DNA of 64,000 nucleotides, from positions 32,083 to 96,082 of the forward strand of contig JAQBUI010000008.1 of the NCBI GenBank assembly GCA_027624035.1, in the 5' to 3' direction. The DNA comes from Pseudomonadota bacterium. GTDB taxonomy: Bacteria; Pseudomonadota; Gammaproteobacteria; Pseudomonadales; Azotimanducaceae. Shown here one piece after another: positions 42,371-50,175 of the stretch; positions within the stretch are counted from its first letter, which is position 1; each line of letters opens with the position of its first letter. The notes below the pieces were generated by a model. That model was not told the DNA's origin. It saw only the letters and a list, made by a program, of their open reading frames with translations, and ran no database searches. A program made the translations under genes and the position numbers.

Positions 42371-44530
42371 ATGTCAAAGTTGGAGATACTCACACCTGCC
42401 CAGGGCAGCCGCATCGTACGAGATGGTGAGGACGTCATACTGTTCGGCCAGCCCCCCGAGGTGTTGAAGGGCATCCTGCTGAACGGTATCGAGAGTTTCA
42501 ACACCCTTGTTCTGACGGATGTGAAAGAAAAGGACGGCTCGCTGCTCAACAACCTTGAGTTTCCCATCTACTTCTTTCTGTTCGTTATGAACGGTCTGGC
42601 CCAGGGCCAGCGCCTTAATCTCGTTGGCGAACAAACTGACATCAATCAGGCACTGCGGCTGTTGCGGTTCACCCTGATGGGCCCTACCCCCGAAGAACTC
42701 GATAAGTGGCACACCGAACCAGACCTGAAGAAAGAGTGGCTCGAGGTCGCTGACGCCATCGCGCTGAAGGACGACGACGGAAAAACCATCCCCGTTGAAG
42801 GCTTCTTCAACCAGTGCCCCTTCGTCAGTGGGCAAGCCAGTGCCGGAAATCTGACCATTGTTCACAACGGACCCGACAATTACACCGTAACAAATGGGGT
42901 CGCTTCACTGGCCGTCAATCTGAACCAGGACCAGGTCGTCACGCCACCGTATCGGGTTCAATCCGATTATGTACCGGGCGGGCTCGTCAAGATGGGCCTG
43001 GAGATTCTCGGCGGCGCCTCCGGATTCACTCCGAACGAACCCTGCACCGGACTTGCCCTGTGCTATAACGGCGATTACCTGCTCATCGACTCAATCCCAT
43101 TTCTTGATGAACACCTCTTTGCCCGGGGCATCTCTAAAAACCAGGTATCAGGAATGCTCCTGACACACCTTCACGACGATCACTGCGCCATGTTCCCACT
43201 GATGCTGATGCCTCACCGGGTCGAGGTCATTACCACCCGGGAAATCTTCAACATGGCGATGGAAAAGCTGGGCTGCAGCATCGGATGGAAACCGGAAGTC
43301 GTCGCCGAGCATTTCAAGCTGATTGAGGTCCGGCCAGGCAGGGAGATGAACTACTTCGGGATGAACATCCTGCCGCACGTCACGGTCCACAGCATCCCGA
43401 CAATCGGCGCCACCTTCTCCACGATCCACAAAGGATATACGCGCCAGCTCTGTATCGTTGGTGACAATCATACAATGTCGAAGGTGCGTGAGTTACATGA
43501 CCAGGGCATCGTTCCCACCGAAACCCTGAAGAACCTTGAACGAATCTACACCGAACGGTTCAGCCTGCTGGTGGCAGATGGCGGTGCTGGTGCCATTCAT
43601 GGGGACCCTGCAGACGCCCTGCGCTCCGATGCCGACCGCGTGATCTTCGTCCACGTGGAACATCTGCCTAACGAACTCGACACCACCTTTTCCCTTGCCA
43701 GTTCCGGTAAACGATATACCATCATTGATGGTGACCCGAGCGTCTATACCTCACAGGTCAGCCACTATCTGGGCCAATGGCTGGGCGAGCCCTTTCCGAA
43801 TCGTTGGATGCGAAGCCTGCTCGCAGAAGAGGAGATCCGCCGGTACAACGCCGATGACGTCATTATCGTTCAGGACGCCGAGACCAGGGGCTTCGTGTAT
43901 CTGATTCTGACGGGTTATTGTGACGTGGTGCACCACAACGGCAAGCACTTTACGACCGTGGCCAAACTCCAGGCCGGCGACGTGATCGGCGAAATGGCGA
44001 TCATTACCGGGGCGGGCACACGCAACGCCAGCGTTGTCGCAAGGACGCCGGTGACCGTCTGCGTCTTTGCTGAAGAGACGTTTGCCGCGTTCATTGAAAC
44101 CGAAGGTTTCACCGACAAACTGCTGGCGCGATGGTCACTACGCCCGGTCATCAGGAAGCTGCCACAGTTCCGGGAGATGACCTCCACCGTTCTTGAGAAG
44201 GTTGGCAACGTGGCGCGTTTCGAGGACCTGGAGGCCGGTGATTCAAGGAGGTTCGATGAAACCTCCTGGTATATCCTGGCAGAAGGCAGGGTGGAGGATG
44301 ATGAGGGCGAACATGGCATAAGCACCGAATTCGGCTGGCTGCCATTTGCCGAAAGTAATCTGACCCAGGTGACCTGCCTCGAGGATTCCCGTTTCATCAA
44401 GTTCAAACGGGAACATCTGGAACGGCTGCGCCTTGAAGTGCCCCAGGTGAACTACTATCTCCGAAAGCTCCGTATCGACCAGCCGTTTGCCAGAGTCGAC
44501 TGGCTGCTGGGTGACGTCAGCACAACATAG
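42371..44530 (+). CDS. metallo-beta-lactamase-fold hydrolase with C-terminal cyclic-nucleotide-binding domain
   Basis: 719 residues. The N-terminal 200 residues are unrecognised. A metallo-beta-lactamase domain spans about 200-450, with the binuclear motif LTHLHDDHCAMFPL near 265, a further His region (GDNHTMSKV), and an acidic metal ligand in LLVADGGAGAIHGD. The C-terminal part (about 475-600) is a cNMP-binding fold: EEEIRRYNADDVIIVQDAET, GFVYLILTGYCDVVHH, and LQAGDVIGEMAIITGAGTRN (the FGE-type ligand loop). The architecture resembles proteins annotated as cAMP/cGMP-dependent 3',5'-cyclic nucleotide phosphodiesterases, so the enzyme could destroy the nucleotide that activates it; this is inferred. 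Convergent with the GAF gene; its 3' end was duplicated at 46104. Confidence 0.85.
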   Translation: MSKLEILTPAQGSRIVRDGEDVILFGQPPEVLKGILLNGIESFNTLVLTDVKEKDGSLLNNLEFPIYFFLFVMNGLAQGQRLNLVGEQTDINQALRLLRFTLMGPTPEELDKWHTEPDLKKEWLEVADAIALKDDDGKTIPVEGFFNQCPFVSGQASAGNLTIVHNGPDNYTVTNGVASLAVNLNQDQVVTPPYRVQSDYVPGGLVKMGLEILGGASGFTPNEPCTGLALCYNGDYLLIDSIPFLDEHLFARGISKNQVSGMLLTHLHDDHCAMFPLMLMPHRVEVITTREIFNMAMEKLGCSIGWKPEVVAEHFKLIEVRPGREMNYFGMNILPHVTVHSIPTIGATFSTIHKGYTRQLCIVGDNHTMSKVRELHDQGIVPTETLKNLERIYTERFSLLVADGGAGAIHGDPADALRSDADRVIFVHVEHLPNELDTTFSLASSGKRYTIIDGDPSVYTSQVSHYLGQWLGEPFPNRWMRSLLAEEEIRRYNADDVIIVQDAETRGFVYLILTGYCDVVHHNGKHFTTVAKLQAGDVIGEMAIITGAGTRNASVVARTPVTVCVFAEETFAAFIETEGFTDKLLARWSLRPVIRKLPQFREMTSTVLEKVGNVARFEDLEAGDSRRFDETSWYILAEGRVEDDEGEHGISTEFGWLPFAESNLTQVTCLEDSRFIKFKREHLERLRLEVPQVNYYLRKLRIDQPFARVDWLLGDVSTT

Positions 44531-44690
44531 AGGCCGGTAGACGACCGTGGCGGACAGAGTATCAGGTGTTTCGCCGCGGCTGACCACCAATCTCGAAGAA
44601 GGCCTGAGCCAACCGACCCAATGATCAATGCCGCACCGGATCCATCAGCGCGGCAACGCCTGCCGCCGTAACGATGGTCAGCGGGGCGTG
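44400..44690. repeat. left copy of a duplicated gene junction, with a relic of the icmF 3' end
   Basis: The first part is the true 3' end of the MBL/cNMP gene (LRKLRIDQPFARVDWLLGDV). After its stop comes, on the minus strand, AALMDPVRH, then TGA, then SLGRLAQAFFEIGGQ and PRRNT followed by TGA. That is the C-terminus of IcmF (AALMDAVRH, CSLGQLTQAFFEIGGQ, YRRST) with one internal stop (TGT to TGA). By eye identity to the copy at 46104-46380 is roughly 85%. The copies flank about 1.4 kb carrying the GAF and DUF952 genes. Confidence 0.85.
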
Positions 44691-44753
44691 TCATGGCCCT
44701 GCGGCCTACGGTCGTCAATCTGGGATCGATCCCGCCTGGCCCCACCAAACCTC

Positions 44754-45350
44754 TTAAGACAGTACGAATAACGCTGCAGGAATCGCGAGCAACGCGCAAC
44801 CGATCATCGCCGCGATGGCAATGCCCTTCCACGGTCCAGCTGAAGGTGCGTTGCCGGTGTGCTCCTTGACTTCCGGGTTGTCCATCGCGAACGCCAGATA
44901 TTCCAACAGATCCTCCAGGAAACCGATCTCGTCCTCGTGATACTCGCCGCCGCCAACGTGGTTCAGCAACTGAACCGCGCCAAGAAGTCTGTTGCCGTCC
45001 AGGGACTTGACCGGCACACACAATACATCGTGGGTTTCAAAACCGGTCTGGCGATCGAAGTACTTGTGCTTGCCTGGCATCTTGTCAAGACGATCTTCGA
45101 AGATCATGTTGCCGCTTTCCATGACGCGACCAACAATCGAATTCTCAACGATCTCTACTTCGATAGAGCGCTCCCGTTGCCCGGTGCCAGCCTTTAACCA
45201 GACAAAGCCGTCCTTCTCACTGGCAACAAAAATGCCGCAGCGTTCACACTGCATGAGTATCGGCATGATCCTGACGTAGAAATCGAGCAGTTTTTCTTCA
45301 GCGGTATCCTGATCCAACTTCAGTCCCGCTGTTTCAGTGGAGCTACTCAT
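44754..45350 (-). CDS. GAF-domain protein with C-terminal membrane anchor
   Basis: 198 residues from ATG 45350, where GGAGG lies about 11 bases upstream; the longer frame to 45620 is not supported. GAF-like region about 20-160: AEEKLLDFYVRIMPILMQCE, GIFVASEKDGFVWLKAGTGQ, NSIVGRVMESGNMIFEDRLD, HDVLCVPVKSLDGNRLLGAV, QLLNHVGGGEYHEDEIGFLE. The C-terminus is one transmembrane helix (GIAIAAMIGCALLAIPAALF). Signal input or cyclic-nucleotide binding in the cytoplasm with tail anchoring is inferred. Lies within the segment flanked by the junction duplication. Confidence 0.82.
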   Translation of the reverse strand: MSSSTETAGLKLDQDTAEEKLLDFYVRIMPILMQCERCGIFVASEKDGFVWLKAGTGQRERSIEVEIVENSIVGRVMESGNMIFEDRLDKMPGKHKYFDRQTGFETHDVLCVPVKSLDGNRLLGAVQLLNHVGGGEYHEDEIGFLEDLLEYLAFAMDNPEVKEHTGNAPSAGPWKGIAIAAMIGCALLAIPAALFVLS

Positions 45351-45644
45351 ATTGGCGCGTCCCTCCCAGATAGCTTTTGCTACAGTGCACCGGAATTGCC
45401 CAATTTTCAAGGCCTTGCGGATCCATGCAGCTGCCTGTGCCGTCCTTTTGGCAACGGTGCGTATCGTTTGCAATGATAGCGTTAACCTGGGGAACCTGGA
45501 TGCCTGACACGCGACCCGACTCCAGAGATTCGCAGTGGGAGGAGCACACTCGTGGTGACGATTTCGTGCTTTATTTCGTGCTATATAGTGGTGATCGAGA
45601 TCGTGAATCAACGACCGCAAATGCGGAACCTAAGGCGAAGTCAC

Positions 45645-46049
45645 ATGAACCAGGCCGAACCGCAGTTTGTGTACCATCTCATCGAAGCAGCGCGCTACGA
45701 GCAAACCATCGCCATCGGGAAAACCTACTACCCACCCACCTACGAAACGGACGGATTCACCCATGGCACGTCGAATCCGGAAAAGTTGCTTGGTGTAGCG
45801 AACCACTTCTACCGCGAAATCGAAGGTGACTGGTATTGCCTTCGCATGACAGTCGCGAGCCTTGCCGCCACCGGCATCGAGACCGTGTTCGAAGGCGCGG
45901 CACCGGTGGGCGATCGCGCCGGTGATCATGATGGATCGGATGGCGAGCTCTTTCCACATCTCATGGGAGGTATCCTTCCCGCAGCCGTGCTCAGGGTCCA
46001 TAGTGTTCAGCGTGGGAAAGATGGTGTATTCCTCAACATCCACGTGTAG
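45645..46049 (+). CDS. DUF952-family protein
   Basis: 134 residues from ATG 45645 (MNQAEPQFVYHLIEAARYEQ). Matches DUF952: VYHLI near the start, then ETDGFTHGTSNPEKLLGVAN and HFYREIEGDWYCLRM, and the late ELFPHLMGGILPAAVLRVHS, with the conserved FxH and LYPH-like (LFPHLMG) motifs. Function unknown; the fold is distantly ADP-ribosyltransferase-like according to family notes (recalled, not checked). Divergent from the GAF gene with 294 bases between; no promoter is evident. Second gene of the inserted segment. Confidence 0.85.
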   Translation: MNQAEPQFVYHLIEAARYEQTIAIGKTYYPPTYETDGFTHGTSNPEKLLGVANHFYREIEGDWYCLRMTVASLAATGIETVFEGAAPVGDRAGDHDGSDGELFPHLMGGILPAAVLRVHSVQRGKDGVFLNIHV

Positions 46050-46103
46050 GCGAACCCAGCGTCGCTAACCCCACGCCGATGTGCTGACCTTTGCGTGGGT
46101 GGT

Positions 46104-46380
46104 CAAACGGACATCTGAAACGCCTGCGCCTGAAGGAACTACACCCTACCTCCGAAAGCTGCGGGCCGACCGGCCGTTTGCCGTAGTCGACTGGCTGTTG
46201 GGTGACGTCAGCACGACATAGAGGCAATCGACGACCCCGGACACCGGATCAGGTGCTTCGACGATACTGACCGCCAATCTCGAAGAACGCCTGAGTCAAC
46301 TGACCCAGTGAACAATGCCGCACCGCATCCATCAGTGCGGCAAAGCCGTTGCCACCGGATACGATGGTGTCTGTCAGCCG
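46104..46380. repeat. right copy of the duplicated junction, with a relic of the MBL/cNMP gene 3' end
   Basis: On the plus strand 46147-46221 encodes LRKLRADRPFAVVDWLLGDV, then STT and TAG, nearly the same as the real C-terminus at 44530 (LRKLRIDQPFARVDWLLGDV). Degraded similarity extends left to about 46104 (TCAAACGGACATCTGAAACG). The right part is the true 3' end of icmF. Compare 44400-44690. Confidence 0.85.
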
Positions 46381-49300
46381 GGCCAGCGCCTCATCGGCGT
46401 CTTTCTGATGGGCTTGATGGAAGGATCGGAGGCGCGCGATCTGGTTCTGCTTCTCATCCTCTGTGGACCTTGCCAGTTCCAGGTTCGAAAGGGGCTCCAG
46501 TCCATCACCCAGAAACGTATTCACGCCAATAATCGGCAATGAACCATCATGTTTGGCGGCTTCGTATTTCATGGACTCTGCCTGAATCCTGCCTCGCTGG
46601 TAGCCGGTCTCCATTGCCCCCAGCACGCCACCACGCTCGGACAGACGTTCAAACTCGGCCAGAACAGCCTCCTCCACCCGGTCAGTCAGCTCGTCAATGA
46701 TGAACGACCCCTGATTCGGATTCTCTGTCCTGGTGACGCCGAACTCGCGATTGACGATCAGCTGGACGGCCAGTGCCCGCCGTACGGATGCCTCTGAAGG
46801 CGTCGTCACGGCCTCATCGAAGGCATTGGTGTGCAGGCTGTTGCAGTTGTCGTTGATCGCCAGCAGGGCCTGCAGCGTGGTCCGGATGTCATTGAACTGC
46901 ATCTCCTGGGCATGCAGTGAGCGACCGGATGTCTGGATATGGTACTTGAGCCTGGCGCTGCGCTCATTGGCGCCATATTTCTCCCGCATCACGATAGCCC
47001 AGATGCGGCGGGCGACCCGGCCGATCACCGTATATTCAGGGTCCATGCCGTTGGAAAAGAAGAACGACAGGTTAGGCGCAAAGTCGTCGATGTGCATGCC
47101 CCTTGCCAGGTACGCCTCGACAAAGGTAAAGCCGTTTGCCAGCGTGAACGCGAGCTGGGAAATGGGGTTCGCCCCGGCTTCGGCAATGTGATACCCGGAG
47201 ATGGACACCGAGTAGAAGTGCCTTACCTGATGGTCGATGAAGTACTGCTGGATATCTCCCATCATGCGCAGGCTGAACTCCGTCGAAAAGATGCAGGTGT
47301 TCTGCCCCTGGTCCTCCTTCAGGATGTCTGCCTGGACGGTCCCGCGAACCGATGACAGCGCCAGTTGCCGGATGTCCCGGAATTCGGTTTCATCCGGTTC
47401 GCGGCCATGGTCTGCGACGAAGCGGTCCACCTGCTGATCAATCGCAGCATTCAGGAACATGGCCAGAATTGCGGGAGCCGGGCCATTGATCGTCATGGAG
47501 ACCGAGGTCATGGGGTCGCAGAGATCGAAGCCCTCGTACAGGGTCTTCATATCATCAAGGGTGGCGATGGACACGCCCGAATTGCCAATCTTGCCGTAGA
47601 TGTCAGGCCGGGTGTCCGGGTCAAAGCCATACAGTGTCACGGAATCAAACGCGGTAGACAGTCGTTTGGCGGCCGAATGCTCGGAGAGCCTTTTGAAGCG
47701 TCGGTTGGTTCGGGCGGCATCCCCTTCCCCGGCGAACATTCGGGCGGGCTCTTCCTGCTCCCGCCTGAAGGCAAAGACACCCGACGTGTAGGGAAAAAAC
47801 CCCGGCAGGTTTTCTCGCCGCAGCCAGTCCAGCAACTCACCATGATCTTCGTACCGGGGCAGAGCCACCCGCGGAATGTAACTGCCCGAGAGGGTCCGGC
47901 TACCCAGCCTGCCGGCGCCGGATGCCGGCCCGTCGGCATCTGAATCCTGACGCGAATAGGTGTCACGAACCGATTCCCATCCATCCAGCAGTGCAAGGTT
48001 GTTCCCGGTCAGGCGAGCCGTCCGCTCATCGATCAGTCTGGTCAGTTCGTCATCGGGCGTACCTGTCAGCAGGGTCCGGGCCGCCATCAGTTGCTGACGT
48101 TCCCGGGCGATGAGCGCCTGGTCCCTGGTATGACCATGATAGTCTCGGACCGAGTCGGCGATCTCTGCCAGATAGCGCTGGCGCCCACCTGGTACGATCG
48201 CAGCAGTGACTGATGAAAACCGCACACCCGGGTCTGGCAGAACTGAAGCCCACTGGCGCAAGCCCTTGTCACGCAGTATGGCCACCAGCCTGTGGTAGGC
48301 GGCGCTGACGCCGTCATCACCGAATCGGGAAGCAATGCAGCCAAACACCGGTTGATCTTCCGGTGTGCTTGCGAATGACTCCCGATTGCGCTGGACCTGT
48401 TTGGCAACGTCCCTCAGGGCATCTTCGGCGCCCTTTCGGTCAAACTTGTTGATGATCACCATGTCTGCAAAATCCAGCATGTCGATCTTTTCGAGCTGAC
48501 TCTGGGCACCGAACTCCGGCGTCATGACGTACAGGGCCGCATCCACGTACGGTACGATCCCGGCATCGCCCTGGCCAATGCCAGGGGTTTCGACGATGAT
48601 CAGATCGAAGTCATGTTGCCGCACGGCTCCAATGATGTCCGGCAGATAGTCCGGCACCTCACCGACACTGCCGCGGGTCGCGATAGATCGCATGAAGATG
48701 TTGCTGGCATAGATCGCGTTCATCCGGATACGGTCACCGAGCAGCGCGCCGCCAGTCCGCCGCCGGGTTGGATCGATTGCCAGCACCGCGATCCGGATGT
48801 CATCGTGAGTGTCCTGACGAAAGCGCCGAATGATCTCGTCCGTCAGAGAGGACTTGCCCGCACCACCGGTACCCGTGATCCCCAGTACCGGGGGCCCATC
48901 AGATGACGCTCCGGGTCGATCACCCATCTCAATGGCCGTAATCTGACGCGCGAGCAGGCTGTCCCGTTCACCGGTGGTTCCAGACATCAGCGGCGGGATG
49001 TCGCATCGACGAACCATATCTTCGATCATGCCGACGAGGCCCAGCGCCATGCCGTCCTGGGGCGAGTAGATTCGGGTCACGCCATATTCATGCAGCGCCT
49101 CCATCTCACTGGGGATGATCACGCCGCCGCCACCACCAAACACCTTGATGTGGCCGGCCCCCCGCTGCCTCAGCATGTCGATCACATATTGGAAGTATTC
49201 AAGATGTCCGCCCTGGTAGGAACTGATTGCGATACCCTGAACATCCTCCTGTACCGCCGCCTGCACCACTTCTGCCACTGACCGGTTGTGGGCAAGATGA

Positions 49301-49440
49301 ATGACCTCTACCCCGAGAGACTGCAGGATTCGGCGCATGATATTAATGGCGGCATCATGACCGTCGAACAGACTGGCCGCCGTGACGAAGCGTAGCGGAG
49401 GTCGATCCGGGACCGACTCGGGCGTCAATTGGGTACTCAT
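46249..49440 (-). CDS. icmF: fused isobutyryl-CoA mutase IcmF (B12-binding + GTPase + mutase)
   Basis: 1,063 residues, the size of IcmF. Residues 17-145: B12-binding domain with the lower-ligand motif FDGHDAAINIM (His28) and QGIAISSYQGGHLEYFQYVI. Residues about 185-430: MeaB-like G-protein chaperone with P-loop GITGTGGAGKSSLTDEI and NKFDRKGAEDALRD. Residues about 540-1063: mutase TIM barrel (FPYTSGVFAFRREQEEPARM, SISGYHIAEAGANPISQLAF, DNCNSLHTNAFDEAVTTPSE). Interconverts isobutyryl-CoA and n-butyryl-CoA (or pivalyl/isovaleryl-CoA) with adenosylcobalamin in the cytoplasm. Distinct from the methylmalonyl-CoA mutase at 53986. Its 3' end is duplicated at 44531-44690. Confidence 0.95.
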   Translation of the reverse strand: MSTQLTPESVPDRPPLRFVTAASLFDGHDAAINIMRRILQSLGVEVIHLAHNRSVAEVVQAAVQEDVQGIAISSYQGGHLEYFQYVIDMLRQRGAGHIKVFGGGGGVIIPSEMEALHEYGVTRIYSPQDGMALGLVGMIEDMVRRCDIPPLMSGTTGERDSLLARQITAIEMGDRPGASSDGPPVLGITGTGGAGKSSLTDEIIRRFRQDTHDDIRIAVLAIDPTRRRTGGALLGDRIRMNAIYASNIFMRSIATRGSVGEVPDYLPDIIGAVRQHDFDLIIVETPGIGQGDAGIVPYVDAALYVMTPEFGAQSQLEKIDMLDFADMVIINKFDRKGAEDALRDVAKQVQRNRESFASTPEDQPVFGCIASRFGDDGVSAAYHRLVAILRDKGLRQWASVLPDPGVRFSSVTAAIVPGGRQRYLAEIADSVRDYHGHTRDQALIARERQQLMAARTLLTGTPDDELTRLIDERTARLTGNNLALLDGWESVRDTYSRQDSDADGPASGAGRLGSRTLSGSYIPRVALPRYEDHGELLDWLRRENLPGFFPYTSGVFAFRREQEEPARMFAGEGDAARTNRRFKRLSEHSAAKRLSTAFDSVTLYGFDPDTRPDIYGKIGNSGVSIATLDDMKTLYEGFDLCDPMTSVSMTINGPAPAILAMFLNAAIDQQVDRFVADHGREPDETEFRDIRQLALSSVRGTVQADILKEDQGQNTCIFSTEFSLRMMGDIQQYFIDHQVRHFYSVSISGYHIAEAGANPISQLAFTLANGFTFVEAYLARGMHIDDFAPNLSFFFSNGMDPEYTVIGRVARRIWAIVMREKYGANERSARLKYHIQTSGRSLHAQEMQFNDIRTTLQALLAINDNCNSLHTNAFDEAVTTPSEASVRRALAVQLIVNREFGVTRTENPNQGSFIIDELTDRVEEAVLAEFERLSERGGVLGAMETGYQRGRIQAESMKYEAAKHDGSLPIIGVNTFLGDGLEPLSNLELARSTEDEKQNQIARLRSFHQAHQKDADEALARLTDTIVSGGNGFAALMDAVRHCSLGQLTQAFFEIGGQYRRST

Positions 49441-49468
49441 GATGGTTCCTCCGCTTGGGTCACGAGCC

Positions 49469-49558
49469 TTTCATGGAAGTTCTGGCCGCACGCTGTGCCG
49501 TCCGGAAACTTCCCGGCACGACAACGGCGTGCCCGACCCGGGCACGCTGAGGGCTCAT
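49469..49558. repeat. well-preserved REP-like repeat between icmF and the TetR gene
   Basis: TTTCATGGAAGTTCTGGCCG, CACGCTGTGCCGTCCGGAAA, CTTCCCGGCACGACAACGGC, GTGCCCGACCCGGGCACGCT and GAGGGCTCAT. Near-identical to the copy at 63886 (about three differences by eye). Arms GGCACG, CGTGCC and GGGCACG allow alternative stems. Its right edge ends six bases before the TetR stop codon. Confidence 0.9.
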
Positions 49559-49563
49559 TGTAA

Positions 49564-50175
49564 TCATTGTAGTCGCTCGCACATGAACCGCTTCAGGCTT
49601 TCATGCCGGGCGCGAGTCCCCGACAGGTCCTCGGGGTTGGCCAGCCAGTAGTACACGATTCCGATGACCGTGGAACAGAACTGGGCAGCGATGGCATCCG
49701 CATCCGCCTTCACCTCATCACGGATGCACGGATCTTTACATATCCATGTCAGCACATCCCTGTGACGGCGGCGATGGATGCTGCGAATGTGGTCTGCCAG
49801 TTCCGAACCCGCACTGACCGACTCGAACCAGAGCGTGTAGAACGTTTGCACGTGGTGCGGGGCATCCACACAGAACCGGTAGTGTTCATCAAGTGCCCGG
49901 CTGACCGCCTCGGTCCCGGTCTGATCACGGGTTGCCTGCATCAGATGGTCGAGCCACTCATCTCCGACCCGCCGCAGCACGAACGCAAACAGATTCTCGA
50001 TGGAGCCAAACCGCTGGCCAGCCAGCCCCCGGCTGTAACCTGCCCTGATGCCGACGTCTTTGAGTCGGGTACCCCTGGTGCCCCGCTCGTTGATCAGTTC
50101 CACCGCCGCTTCGAGCATCAGCTGATCGGAGCGTTCGGTCCGCTCTGCCTGGGTCAGGCCGGTCGCAAGACTCAA
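49564..50175 (-). CDS. TetR/AcrR-family transcriptional regulator
   Basis: 203 residues from TTG 50175, whose codon overlaps the TGA of the upstream acyl-CoA dehydrogenase. N-terminal helix-turn-helix: LMLEAAVELINERGTRGTRL, KDVGIRAGYSRGLAGQRFGS, IENLFAFVLRRVGDEWLDHL, with a usual Y..G..YxxF-type layout. The C-terminal ligand domain is divergent. Probably controls the acyl-CoA dehydrogenase or icmF, with an acyl-CoA or similar ligand (inference). Lies downstream of its presumed target in the same unit, so it would be co-expressed with it. Confidence 0.85.
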   Translation of the reverse strand: MSLATGLTQAERTERSDQLMLEAAVELINERGTRGTRLKDVGIRAGYSRGLAGQRFGSIENLFAFVLRRVGDEWLDHLMQATRDQTGTEAVSRALDEHYRFCVDAPHHVQTFYTLWFESVSAGSELADHIRSIHRRRHRDVLTWICKDPCIRDEVKADADAIAAQFCSTVIGIVYYWLANPEDLSGTRARHESLKRFMCERLQ

